From the NCBI GenBank assembly GCA_914767715.1, contig OU612068.1, positions 33,296,001-33,356,000 on the forward strand: DNA of 60,000 bases, in the 5' to 3' direction. Origin of the DNA: Membranipora membranacea (Eukaryota > Bryozoa > Gymnolaemata > Cheilostomatida > Membraniporidae). A program made the position numbers and the translations under genes. Shown in pieces: positions 39,401 to 51,189 of the stretch. The notes under the pieces were generated by a model, which saw only the letters and a list, made by a program, of their open reading frames with translations, was not told the DNA's origin and searched no databases. The first letter of the stretch is position 1, and the number at the start of each line of letters is the position of its first letter.

Positions 39401-41372
39401 AGTTTATACACAACCTTATAGTTTATACACAACCTTATAGTTTATACACAACCTTATAGTTTATACACAACCTTATAGTTTATACACACACTTATAGTTT
39501 ATACACACACTTATAGTTTATACACAACCTTATAGTTTATACACAACCTTATAGTTTATACACAACCTTATAGTTTATACACAACCTTATAGTTGATACA
39601 CACACTTATAGTTTATACACACACTTATAGTTTATAAACAACCTTATAGTTTATACACAACCTTATAGTTTATACACAACCTTATAGTTTATACACAACC
39701 TTATAGTTTATACACACCCTTATAGTTTATACACAACCTTATAGTTTATACACACACTTATAGTTTATACACAACCTTATAGTTTATACACACACTTATA
39801 GTTTATACACACACTTAATCATGCAGAATCATTGGAAGTGAGAAGTGCAATCAGTACATGAACAAGTAAGTGGACATCGCTTGAAAATAAAGTTGAATAG
39901 AATAAGATGAGCTAATGTTGAATCATGCAGTAAACCTGGCTGTTTGACAGTATTGATGAGGATCTCTGGTGATGTAGTCTCAGGTTTTGTTAAGTTCCTT
40001 TCTTGAAAGTGCAAAATAAATATAAGATAAAACATATCTGTACCCTAGCTACTACCACCAAGACCTGATATACATGCCAATGGTAAGCAGGTAGGTTATT
40101 GGGTTTTTTACATTAGGATAGGTACATGCACTTCTGTAATGAACCTCAATTTCTGTTCTCCTCAAAACATCTTGTATTAATGTATACTAATCTAAAAATA
40201 AATATCAGAATTGCCTCTGAGGCTTTGCCTATATATTTAAATCTTTCACTAGCCAAATTGATCCATACTGAATCTAGATGACGTTGAAACTACCTGCTTT
40301 CCTGCGACGCTCCTCTTCCTGCTCCTCGATGACATCATTGAGACAGGGTATATTACACAGCTCTACTTCTATCTCAGCGAAGGATACCTGAGTACCTGGA
40401 GCAGGGCGTGACTTAATAAAGGAATCCCACTTTCTTCTGGAGAAATGCTGCCCGTGCACTGACTGTATAAACCACCTGCACAATATTAAGTAATGTTCAA
40501 GACCTAGTGGTACTTTTTCAATTTCTCATAATTATCAAGACCATAGTTTGGTAGGTAGGGGGGGGAGGTAAAGCTCTTCAATGACAAGAAGTAACACCAG
40601 AAGGAGTGTTGTAAGTCTTTGGCTCCAGATCATTTTAAGGAATATTAATGGAAGTCCCAAATGAGCGTTTCTGATAAAGAATTAGCGATTGCAGTGTTTT
40701 CAGTGCCTCCCTCTACTTAAAGTAAGGGCCTGATGATGTATGATTTTGTTGTATCAAGGAGTAACAGGGCTATTACTCCTTGGTTGTATTAAGTGATACA
40801 TTCTCAGCTTCATATGAAGTCACACAAAGACACTTCCAACAATTGCATATGTGAATGGATGCTTACCTGGCTTGATCCTCGGAGATAGTATCTTTGGCCT
40901 CAGTATCTAGCATTGAGAATTCCCAGCGGAAATCTTGTATGAGAAAGTATCTCCTGTCCATCTCTTTGAGTAGATCGAGTAGCTCAAACTCTTCACAAAC
41001 CTCGGGATCAATGCATGTGTATAACATAGAGGCCTTAACCTGAAGGATAACAGAACACATCCCTCACAAAACAGAACAGAATATATGCCATACAGGAAAA
41101 TTCAAAGCAATCTGTTTGGAAAATGCGTCTTTCACATGACAGCAAATCCATTGTAGACTAGCCAATCTTACACAATGCCCACCTTCTATAACACTACATA
41201 ACATATCATGCTAACTTACCTGAGGTATACTTATACCTCCCATTCTAATCATCTCATGAGCAGATTGAATCTGACGAACGTTCAGTTCTCCTCTCAAGTC
41301 ATCATCTATCATCTTGAACATATCATGAACAGCAAGAGATTGCTCTTCATGCTGCCCCGCGCTGACAGACAT
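33411..41372 (-). CDS. EF-hand, coiled-coil protein with dynein-stalk-like C-terminus
   Basis: I do not recognise the ortholog. Twelve phase-consistent exons (transcript order): 41220-41372 (ATG), 40867-41039, 40294-40475, 39936-40001, 38580-38719, 37704-37748, 37461-37515, 37092-37231, 36372-36672, 35060-35340, 34011-34202, 33411-33503 (TGA); about 606 residues. The first exon may extend to 41386 as 5' UTR. Residues 1-170 carry degenerate EF-hand-like loops (DDDLRGELNVRQ, DTEAKDTISEDQ). Residues about 190-400 are Glu/Lys/Arg-rich coiled coil (EEEKRRKLDQEERKRRKDKL, then RRRQEREAEDARRHEEEERL). The C-terminus has PPQIVHSVMIGTFLILG, a W-KK-V segment, CLEYDP and DVSAGAATFYLW. That spacing recalls the dynein heavy-chain stalk/microtubule-binding region, but no AAA motor is present. 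A microtubule or ciliary role is inference. Confidence 0.8.
39105..39817. repeat. 19-bp minisatellite, about 37 copies
   Basis: Tandem CACAACCTTATAGTTTATA units, some with a CACACACTTA variant that recurs singly and in pairs, lie in the intron between exons 4 and 5 of the EF-hand gene. Variant units are interspersed, as expected from unequal exchange. It is non-coding. Confidence 0.97.
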
Positions 41373-41386
41373 GTTGCCCTTTTGTC

Positions 41387-43297
41387 TACAAACGGAGAAC
41401 ATAATTATTTGATGGTAACAGCAAATAAAATTAATCCTGTTTACTGCTGTTAGCTCTTTAACTATTGTTTAGAGGCCTAAGGGTTTAGAGGTCTAGATTG
41501 TTAAGGGTACAATGCGCTACCAAGATCTCCTTGGTGCTACCAATGGTTTAGTGCTACCAAGGAGAATGGTGCTACCATCAGGTAGCAGCAGTACATGGAT
41601 TGGGAATTAACTCATTGATGAACTGGCAACAAGGAGGGGATATCAAGTCCCAGGTAAACTCCAAAACTGGGGGCATTAAAATATTGCCAGATACCCTGCA
41701 CTGCAGGCTTTGAAGTAGACCACTTTCTTTGCATAAAGTTCTTAATCTAGTATAATTATCTGCTTCTATACTTACTTTCTATTGTGTATATGAAACTAGA
41801 TGGTGTTACAAATTATAAAGAATCAAGAAGCGAACCACAAACAAATCATTTCACAGTGTCTGCAACTTCAGTGTTTAAATAGTTCTCAAACCAAACAGAG
41901 TACAATATTGTAACTGTGTACTTGTATGTTTTTGGTTTTCTTCACTTGTCAGCCATATTGTCAATGTTCCTATAGTGCCAATGAGCTCTATTAATATTTA
42001 CAAATTAAATATCGAATATTTTATTATATGAGAACATTACTTGCACCAAATGCAACTTGAATCGCTGACACATTGTTATTATACAAGTGGATGCATGATG
42101 AGACAAATCTAACCATACACCTGCGACCAAGGGAGGATATACTGCCGAGACAATTCAATTCAAAAAGTTTAGATGGTCAGGCATTTCATTCACTCACTCC
42201 AACCATCATTTCCAGATACTCAAACCTTGGCAATGAGCGAAGTCTCTGTATTTCATAATTGAAATATGTGGGTGGGGAGAATGTTGTTCTATACTAGCAG
42301 TTGATCCTAGAACAAGTATGTTCCAGCTGTGGTGGCCGAGGGATATCGCAAATGTTTGGTATCTGGCGTGGCGCCTCGATACCAAACACTTGCAATATCC
42401 CTCCGCGACCACAGAGGGAACATACTTGTTCTAAGTTGATCTGGGTTAAATTTGGGCCAGACAGGCTTAAAGGGCAACCAAAGTTTGGTAGCAATGCATG
42501 AATGGGCAGTAGAGAATGTGCTAGGCAGCATCAGCTTTGTGCATGACGCGGTGCAAAACTCAATGTAGTTGCTGACTCTAAGCTGGGTAACTCTTCAGCT
42601 TAAGGGAGGTCCAAGACATTGCTGTAATAATTATTGAGCACAGGCTAAATAATAACAGGAACAGGAAACTGCTCTGTGGTATTCTATTTTAGCTGAGTTT
42701 GGGTACCTGACGGATAAAAAGTTTCACAAGAATTCTGGCTGACTAATCATCCGAAATAGATGTTGTCCTTTTTCCTATGCAGAAGGTGCAATCTGCTAAT
42801 TGATCAATGAGAAGTTGTTTGAAACCCTGGTTGCCCTTTAAGAACTAGCCTATTCACTCTTTCATTTTACCACACTCAATTTTTCCAGTGACTTTCAATT
42901 ACTATTCTGTTATTGCCCATGGACAGCTTTATGAGTCAAAAGTGATACCAAAAAAATATACATTACATGACTACCAATATATCACCTAGTATCACACCTT
43001 TACTTGTGAGTAGATGACTATAAGCATGACATTCAATTTTGATATGAATTATTTTCCTTTAGAAGGCATACATCTACATAAGATGTAGTAGTTAAATGTG
43101 TGATGCATTGTGGAGAGTATTTTTCCCTGTTACAGCAGCCACAGCCACAGCAATTAGCAGTTATGCTTTCATGTCCTCTCAATGAAATTAAAGTGAAGAA
43201 GCTGTCAAGTAGCATTACAGCTTAGAAAAATATAGTATTGTAAGAAAACGAAGCTCATACAAATAGAACCAAATGGAAAATTATTGCAACAGATTGA
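41387..43297. other. Intergenic between the EF-hand gene and EXOC7
   Basis: Apart from a foldback element (42299-42441) and a short run of GGTGCTACCA-like repeats near 41520-41590, nothing is recognised. Both flanking genes are on the minus strand, so this should hold the EF-hand gene promoter and the EXOC7 3' UTR. Confidence 0.5.
42299..42441. mobile_element. 127-bp foldback element with 8-bp direct repeats
   Basis: AGTTGATC at 42299-42306 recurs at 42434-42441. Between them, two roughly 60-bp arms pair almost end to end: TAGAACAAGTATGTTCC at the ends and TGTTTGGTATC near the centre, with a few mismatches. No coding capacity. An 8-bp duplication fits hAT-type insertion, but no transposase is seen to confirm this. 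Confidence 0.7.
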
Positions 43298-45063
43298 CTA
43301 CGAAGTGACATCGAATATCTTATCTAACAGGTCAGATACATCGTGAGCTGTATATTTGATATATTTCTCTGAGTTCTTTGTGAAGTTTGTCCGGAGGAAC
43401 TTACTTCGGAATATCTCATACTGAGGGACAATTCGATCCTTATTTTCTTTTTTAAGTGATTCTCTTAAATCAGAGTCAGGAATGGCATAAGATTTCTGGA
43501 CTCTGCATATCTCCTCTAATCCGCTGTTGAAATTCTACAGAAAAATAATATCAGTATCAAGGGACCGATAAGCGCAATTTGTAAGATTGAATGTGTACCG
43601 GGAAAGTCACAGCTGCCATAACAGGTTATGTGATCACAAGGCTAGTCAATAATAAGCTAAATGTATTGGAAAATTAGGACTGGATATTGATCAAATGAAA
43701 ACTTACTGTAAATTTTTCTTTGATGATCTGTTTTTCCTTATCAGAGAGCTGCAATAACCGATTCAAAACATTAACAAACATTTGTATCTTACAACAACCA
43801 CTAATAGTCATGTGACAGTACTAGGTGATATATCACCTCTTCATAACAACTTTCTCAGTTTAAAATCAAAGTAGAGGTTAATATATACCAGAGGAATAAT
43901 ATTTATTACATGTAGACCTTACACATCCTCACCACTTAGAATCATCATGTATAAGCCAATATCCTTGAGATATGCAACATAAACTTAGCATTTCCTTATA
44001 AGGAATTACCCTCATAACAATCTTCCTATATATTAATCAAAATACTACCTTTTCTGTAGATCTCATCTGGCTAATTGGTCTGTCACTATCTATAAGGATA
44101 TCTATCAGAGGCCTAAAACTATCATAGTATTTCTTCCTCTGAGCTACAGTCTGATCTGAGTAATACTTCCCAACATTTGGATCATATCGATGAATAAGCA
44201 CCAGTAAGTTATTGCTAAAAATAAACAAAATATATTATTTACGTGTTCAATTTATTGAACTGTATCTAAGTTTGATTTCCTCCCCTTACTGAAACCATAA
44301 GATAAACACCAACCAAATCAAGAATAAAGAGCTTAAAAATGCAGCAAGGACTACAAATACAGAAATAAAGTAAAATAATGGGTGTTGTTTGTTGCTTAGT
44401 TACTAACCCTTTAAGTTTGAGTTGGATGTAGTTGAAGTTGTTGAGCATGAATACAGCAGCTACATATGGATCATGATACGCTTCTGACTTATTCTTCAAA
44501 TTCATACCAAGAGCAGACAAGACTTTAGCTACAAAACAAAAGCCAACGAATTAGCAAGATAAGAGTACTTTATCCAGTTTTCACCATCAAATCACAAAAA
44601 TGTTTATGGTGATAATTTATATCACGCTGAGCATGATTGATGCGTAAAACTTACTCATAAAGTCTGCGACTTTTATAGTGAGATGTTCAGCATTTTGTTC
44701 TCTGTACATGGGATCTAAAATAGAGAACATATCTTCTGCACATTGCTTTATGATTGGAAGTTGGTGAATAAGGAAAGAATTACTCTCCGTCGCAATTATC
44801 ACTTATAAAATAGGGACACTGATAAACACAAAGCTCGCAACTGTAGATGAATTTGCGTTAGCTGGATCTGATCCGACAAATGACAAAATAAAAATAACCA
44901 GATTTAAAGTCTAAATTAATGTTCAAAGCTTTGTTGGTAACAGGATGTCTCCTTACCTTGAACTAGAAGCATAGCACCAGCCACCTCAGCATTCTCCTTT
45001 AGTGTGTTCATAAAAGACATCGTCTGTAACAAAACAGATGGTCAAAATACACATATATACATC

Positions 45064-45096
<33 letters not shown>

Positions 45097-48000
45097 TCAG
45101 TGTAATAACGACAGGGCTCTTGGCCAAGATTCTCAAAATCTCAATGTACATGAGGAATGCTAACAAAACTAGTTGGAAAAGTCAATACTTGATACATTGT
45201 GATAAGAAACCGGAAAAATAACACAATGTTATGCTTACATTCTGAGTGAGCTCATGCACAGTACCATCTCTAGGAAGATTAGCGGATTTGTCCGAGTCAT
45301 TCTTTATACTCTCAATAAAGAGCTTCAATATAGTGTTACCCTACAAATAGAAGATTGGCATTAAGGAGTTGGAAGTCCTTGGTGGCATCTAATTTAGTTA
45401 AATCAGTGTCAAGAGCTTGTCAAAAGATGTATACACTGAAAAACATGCAATATGTCATGTCATGTCAATTTGAATAGTTGCTACTGACAGCACTTACCAC
45501 ATTGTCTAGTTTAGTGATGAGAGATGCAAACTTAGATCGGTTGATTGGTTGACAGCCTTCCAGTTTGACATCAAACTGGGGTTTGACTGCTCGTAAATGC
45601 TTCACAACAGGAAACAGCATGTGAACTTCTTTAAAGTTGTACCGAGAAGCTGTTTTCTGAGCACTCTCTCCAAGTTTCTTCAAAATTAGGAAGTAAAAGT
45701 CACGCTAAGACAAAAACAGGCATCAAAACATTGGACACTTACCCAAATTACCCAAAATAATAGCTGTCATATTACATAAACTCCTCTTCCTGTTTGCATT
45801 CTAAATAAATGCTTATTTTCCCAGATCTTATCCCGAGAGGCTATGCAGCACCGTCATGTAGAAAAACCGTTTGAAGACCACTAGTGTAACTGTACCTAAT
45901 AGCAGTCACTCACCTCTCCCTCTAGGACAATGAGATCTAGAGAAGGTTGAATCATCATCTCAAAAACCCTCCTCTGGTGTTTAGTTGGTATTATAGGTCC
46001 CATAAGTGTACTCTCCCACTATAAACAGAAGTGAGGTTAAAATATATTATTATGCTCAAGAAGGCTACTTGGTTGTATACAAAGTTTTCGACTGTTGAGA
46101 AAGAAGAAATGTCTATGACTTACACCCACGTTCCACCAGACAACCCGGAGTAATGCATATAGCTAACTAATGAACATCAACCAGATTCTAGGAGGCATTT
46201 TGAGTGTGCATAATAAGGAACATGGAACTGTTGAGAATGAATCAGTTCTTGTAGTGAGTTGTCAAACTTTCACAGCGCATCCCCAGAAAACACTGGCAAG
46301 GTATTACCGGAGGAACACAATGCTGAGTGTTGATACTGACCTCTATAAGTTTGAGTAGAGCTGATACACAGTTAATATATCCCTCAGTCTCTAACACAAA
46401 CACCTCATCCTCCTTCTTACTGGAGCCATCTCCGCCTTTCAGTAAAGTCTTCTTCAGTAAACTAAAACATTTCATTCATAACTGAGGAATCACGATGTAT
46501 TATTAGGTTCTAGGTTTTTATTATATGATGTTGATGGTTAAAAGTTCATCAGAACTTCCAAATCAGCAGATTTCTTATTATCTCTCGCAGGAACTTATCG
46601 TTAAGTTATCGCTTATCATCCAAGGAAACATGTATCAATAGTTACTCAGGTACATGTACTGTGTAGTGTGTATACCATAGTATGACATACCCAAGTCCCT
46701 TGTGTTTCTTGCTTCTTGTGATTGAGGTAATAGTACTCGGAGATGCAGATACTATACTCTCCCCACTGGATGACTTCTGATGATCGATGAGTCTGAAATC
46801 AGAGATTATATTAACATAAACAATTAGGCATCATGTAGTATAATGAGCTCTTCTACAGGTATGATCTCTCACGGAAGTGAAAACAAAATTGTATTGTGGG
46901 AATTCCAAAAATATATTAGATTCCTAGTTATTGCCATAAACGTGAATAACAATCTATGCAACAAATACTGTTTAATATCAGGCTACAGTAACTTTACAAT
47001 AAGGAGCATACCACTTCGACATTCTGATACATATCTTATCACATTGAGGTCATCGCATATCACATAAAATGTAGACTCTGGGAATCTAGTTCTAGCTTGT
47101 GAAAGGCAAAACATGAAGCATTATGGGCTTGGTATATATATATAATACAACTGAAGTAGAACATATACATCATGTACAGTATGAATAACAATGCATCTAA
47201 GACCTCAGAGTTAAACAAATCAAATGTTTCGCAACAAAACAGTAACCAACTCAGCAAGTATAATAACATAACATGCACAACTACCTTATCCCCTTCAAGC
47301 TAGAAATACACATTCAGTAAACTATCTATCATTGTGAACAATCTATCACAAAGAGACCAGGTTATAATAAGGCATCGTTATAGATCATTGCTGACAATCA
47401 GAACTAAGAAGGGCCTGTATGAAATGCAAGGGTATAATTTATGGGTATAAACATGACAGCAGAATAGCTGTGGATCTAAGATTGTGTTTAGTGGTCATCA
47501 TGAGCTCCTTCACTTACCCATGTAGTGATTTGGTGAGCACACCGCCTCGTGTCGTGGCGTATACATTCATAAAATCTGTCGTAATGAGGTTCTTTACCAG
47601 CCATTTAGATATTTCTTCTAGCTGTTCTCTTGCTGACTGTGGCATGTATTGTTCGGCTGTCATAGCTGGCTGTTCCACTTCTAACTCTGCAGTGTGCATT
47701 AAAGTGAAACATGATCTCTAACAGTGCTTTTGATTGCACAAAAATATTAATAATACTCTCGAATTCAATTTACCAAAAAATACACAACATATGTTTAGGG
47801 GTTTTCAGTAACATGTGTATTCATTTACCTCATTTTTACTCATTTCAGTATTTGGCTTCATTTTACATTGCTCTCATATCTTTTTTTGATTGTTGCTCAC
47901 CAGAAAAATGATTGGGCAACGTGCATGCAGTTTGGGACAAAACTCCCCAAGTTCCCAGCCCTAAAAAATATCACTTTAGGAGTTGTGTACCCACAACTAA

Positions 48001-50261
48001 ACAGGGGATAGCTTCTAAACATACAAATCTTCCACTAATCCTGATTCAACTCTATTTGGCTTTTTTGATTTCAGCAATGAGTACAAATTGCACCCAGAGC
48101 ATAACATACCTGGGTCCTCATTTACTCCCAGAATGTTGGCTATATCAATGGGCATAAGAGGTCGGGAGTGCTGAACTAACACTGCTTGGAATTCTCTCTC
48201 TATAACTTTCTTTCCTTTCTTATATAAGGTGTCCTATAAAAGCGCAAAATTAACACAATGAGATTAATTTATATGCAAGTGCTAATTAACGAAATACCAA
48301 TAGAGACTAAATGAATATTATTCACAAAATAACATGTCACCTACGCACTGAAGAACTAAGCACTGAAGAACTAAGCACTGAAGAACTAAGCACTGAAGAA
48401 CTAAGCACTGAAGAACTAAGCACTGAAGAACTAAGCACTGAAGAACTAAGCACTGAAGAACTAAGCACTGAAGAACTAAGCACTGAAGAACTAAGCACTG
48501 AAGAACTAAGCACTGAAGAACTAAGCACTGAAGAACTAAGCACTGAAGAACTAAGCACTGAAGAACTAAGCACTGAAGAACTAAGCACTGAAGAACTAAG
48601 CACTGAAGAACTAAGGCAAGATAACATGTCACCTACGCACTGAAGAACTAAGCACTGAAGAACTAAGCACTGAAGAACTAAGCACTGAAGAACTAAGCAC
48701 TGAAGAACTAAGCACTGAAGAACTAAGCACTGAAGAACTAAGCACTGAAGAACTAAGCACTGAAGAACTAAGCACTGAACAACTAAGCACTGAACAACTA
48801 AGCACTGAACAACTAAGCACTGAACAACTAAGCACTGAACAACTAAGCACTGAACAACTAAGCACTGAACAACTAAGCACTGAACAACTAAGCACTGAAC
48901 AACTAAGCACTGAACAACTAAGGCTAGACATGAACTAATCCATCTGTAAACAAGAAACACTTACAACAGCTGAATATTCAGGACTACCAGGATGATGCTG
49001 TGTAAAGTATTCTATCGCATTCTTCAGTTGAACCATGGCTGTCATATATTCATGTAAATCTTTGCTGATGCTATGAAAGAAAAGAAAAAAACACTTGCAA
49101 TGTACATGTATTACTCAATTGTTAGCATAAAATTTTAAAGCTTAAGCAAGAGAGACAGCAATCTAGAGGCTGAGTATCACCTGAGCTCGAATCTCAAATC
49201 ATAACACACACTATAACACTCATAGCTCACACTATATTCAGCTGCCAGAGGCGGCAGTTCTGGTTTCCTCTTGTGTAAATCAAAATTACTACGTCTTCAT
49301 GTAGTGCATGTACTGCAAAAAAAGTGAGTCCAGTTAAAAATAGGTAAATCAGGTAAAATACTTGGTAGATGTACTTACTGATCAGAGTTGATTATGTTTT
49401 CGGTCTCCTTTGCCACATTGTAATACGCTATCACATTGTCTATGGAGGACAAAGTCTTCTCTATATCTATAAACGATAATCCAAATATACACATTTACAC
49501 AAACAGACGCGGTAAAAATGATTTTTTTCATGGCATCCTGATATTTTATGGGTCAATACTAAGTAACTCTGTCCGGTTTGAAACCCTATAATCTGATATT
49601 CGTCAACAGGTGAATAAAACATTCTCATCTTTCTTGTGCATCCACACTTTTCCAAAACGGGTCAGCATCAAAATTGAGCTTGATGCACTTTACTCACTAT
49701 CTTGTCTGAGCTGATAATTACGAGTCTGCATGTAAACAGGTTGAATAGTACTCTCTAATTTCTGTAAGCGTTCTTGGAATTTATCTAAAACTTTGAGCAT
49801 AGAACCCGTCTGGTCAGAGCTACGAGCCAGAGATTCCTTCAATCTATCCAGGTTTGTCTCCTCCTGTTTGATAAGATAGCGACACTCAAACGCAATAATA
49901 ACATAATGGTGAACATAACTGATACAATGCAATACTGCACTTCAAAACCTTACTTTGGGAGGCTAATCAATGATATATAATGGAGACCATCCTCTAAGGC
50001 ACTGGCTATACAGCAAATTCACTATCAAACCTAAATAATTACCTGTTCAAATATCTATAATCACTATCAAACCTAAATAATTACCTGTTCAAATATCTAT
50101 AATATATATTTTTCCCGAATATCTTTTAGCAAAACTAGTTTTTCACCATTTTGGTTCAACAAGACAAATACATGATCTGGCTGATACAGACATCGTATAC
50201 ATTAACCTACCCGGCCAAGTTTTCTCTCCAGATAATCCTTTTTAGTGGTGACATCATCCAT
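43298..50261 (-). CDS. EXOC7: Exocyst complex component 7 (Exo70)
   Basis: Exo70 binds PI(4,5)P2 and helps the exocyst tether secretory vesicles to the plasma membrane. Seventeen exons with matching phases give about 697 residues, close to vertebrate length: 50211-50261, 49698-49863, 49379-49466, 48965-49070, 48110-48233, 47518-47686, 46691-46792, 46341-46461, 45914-46018, 45498-45677, 45239-45340, 44957-45023, 44655-44801, 44408-44528, 44049-44214, 43707-43748, 43298-43534 (TAG). Family signatures, N to C: NVIAYYNVAKETENII; EREFQAVLVQHSRP; TTDFMNVYATTRG; GYINCVSALLKLIE; DGTVHELTQN; ALGMNLKNKSEAYHDPYVAA; LSDKEKQIIKEKFT; and the basic end FTKNSEKYIKYTAHDV, corresponding to the lipid-binding C-terminus. 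The ATG at 50261 (MDDVTTKK) is the first good start. In-frame sequence continues to about 50289, so a further 5' exon is possible. The acceptor at 44802 has a weak pyrimidine tract. Confidence 0.95.
45064..45096. repeat. (TATATG)n microsatellite
   Basis: A short hexanucleotide repeat in an EXOC7 intron. Confidence 0.8.
48345..48614. repeat. 15-bp minisatellite block A, 18 copies
   Basis: Eighteen essentially identical GCACTGAAGAACTAA units lie in the EXOC7 intron 48234-48964. The 16-bp leader before them (48329-48344) is repeated before block B. With 15 bp per unit and no stop in some frames, long repetitive open frames appear on both strands. They are not genes. Confidence 0.97.
48637..48921. 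repeat. 15-bp minisatellite block B, 19 copies
   Basis: Nine units identical to block A are followed by ten units with one G-to-C change (GAACAA for GAAGAA). The switch is sharp, at about 48772. The leader ATAACATGTCACCTAC (48621-48636) matches that of block A, so the array grew partly by duplication of leader plus units. Confidence 0.97.
50019..50102. repeat. Perfect 42-bp tandem duplication
   Basis: Two identical 42-bp copies lie back to back in the first EXOC7 intron. Confidence 0.9.
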
Positions 50262-51060
50262 CAGAGCTGATTGTGATTCTCGTTCTCGGCTATTATAGTA
50301 TCAACATTAATCTCCTAACAAGAAACAAAGACAACAATTTCTTATAACACTAGGTGTCACCACAGTATCTAAATCTAAATCTAAAACATGGCTCCCACAC
50401 AAGAAGGCTACAGGAGAATAACAATTCAACTCAGTCGCACAAATAATTGAGCTAAAGCCCACTAAACATCAGCTATATACAACACTTCTAAAGGAAAAAG
50501 TCTCACACTGTGTAGAACATTCCAAATATAAAATGAACGATGAGCCTCCTCAAAACCTGATAGATTTATTAAATACACATCACTGATTCATAATCCTTCA
50601 TCTATCGCATATGAATTGCATGACAATCAGCATTGCCAATAGCTTGTCTGGTCATCGTCGGGTGTTCAGCTGAAGTGATGAGGTAACGCTGTTTGTTAGG
50701 CTGTATTATGAACACCACCCTACCTGTACGTAACACGTCATGTCAGAGACTGTAGCCTTAGACAGCTCTGCTTTTCATTAATTTCAGGTTGACACCGACG
50801 CAGAAGTGTGTCTGTAGCAATACGTTTTATAGGTCAATTAAAGCTACAGTCACATTTCTTGAGTACAATATCAAATTGTGATGTGATGATCTTTTTCAGC
50901 GTTGATGGCAGTCCAATCAGGGGATCCTCTGATGTCATCATGCTGTGATACGATTTGTGACTTACTTGTTACTTCTTGAAGGTTACACCATGGTTTTACA
51001 AAGAGGTTGAGGCAACACCCATCAGGAAGTGACAGAGTAGAGTCTGCAAGCTAGTAACTT
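50262..51060. other. Upstream flank of EXOC7
   Basis: No coding exon is evident. An acceptor-like site near 50290 would mark a 5' UTR exon border. The region should include the EXOC7 promoter, squeezed against the 3' end of a retrotransposon copy. I see no clear TATA box. Confidence 0.4.
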
Positions 51061-51189
51061 AACTCACCTCATAATTCACCTCGTGGAATATAGAACACTC
51101 AAAATCACCTAACGGTGCAAACAGGGAGTGCCTCTTTTGTCAGTGTTTAGACAGTGTAATTTCAGTGTGGCAGCGATAGCAGCTTATTG

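Noticed and set aside
42206-42531. Several short frames on both strands over the foldback
   Set aside because: They mirror each other because the two arms are complementary, and are explained by the palindrome.
48311-48960. Long open frames of repeated pentapeptides on both strands
   Set aside because: They come from a 15-bp repeat with no stop codon in several frames, inside an EXOC7 intron. No splice, start or composition evidence supports a protein.
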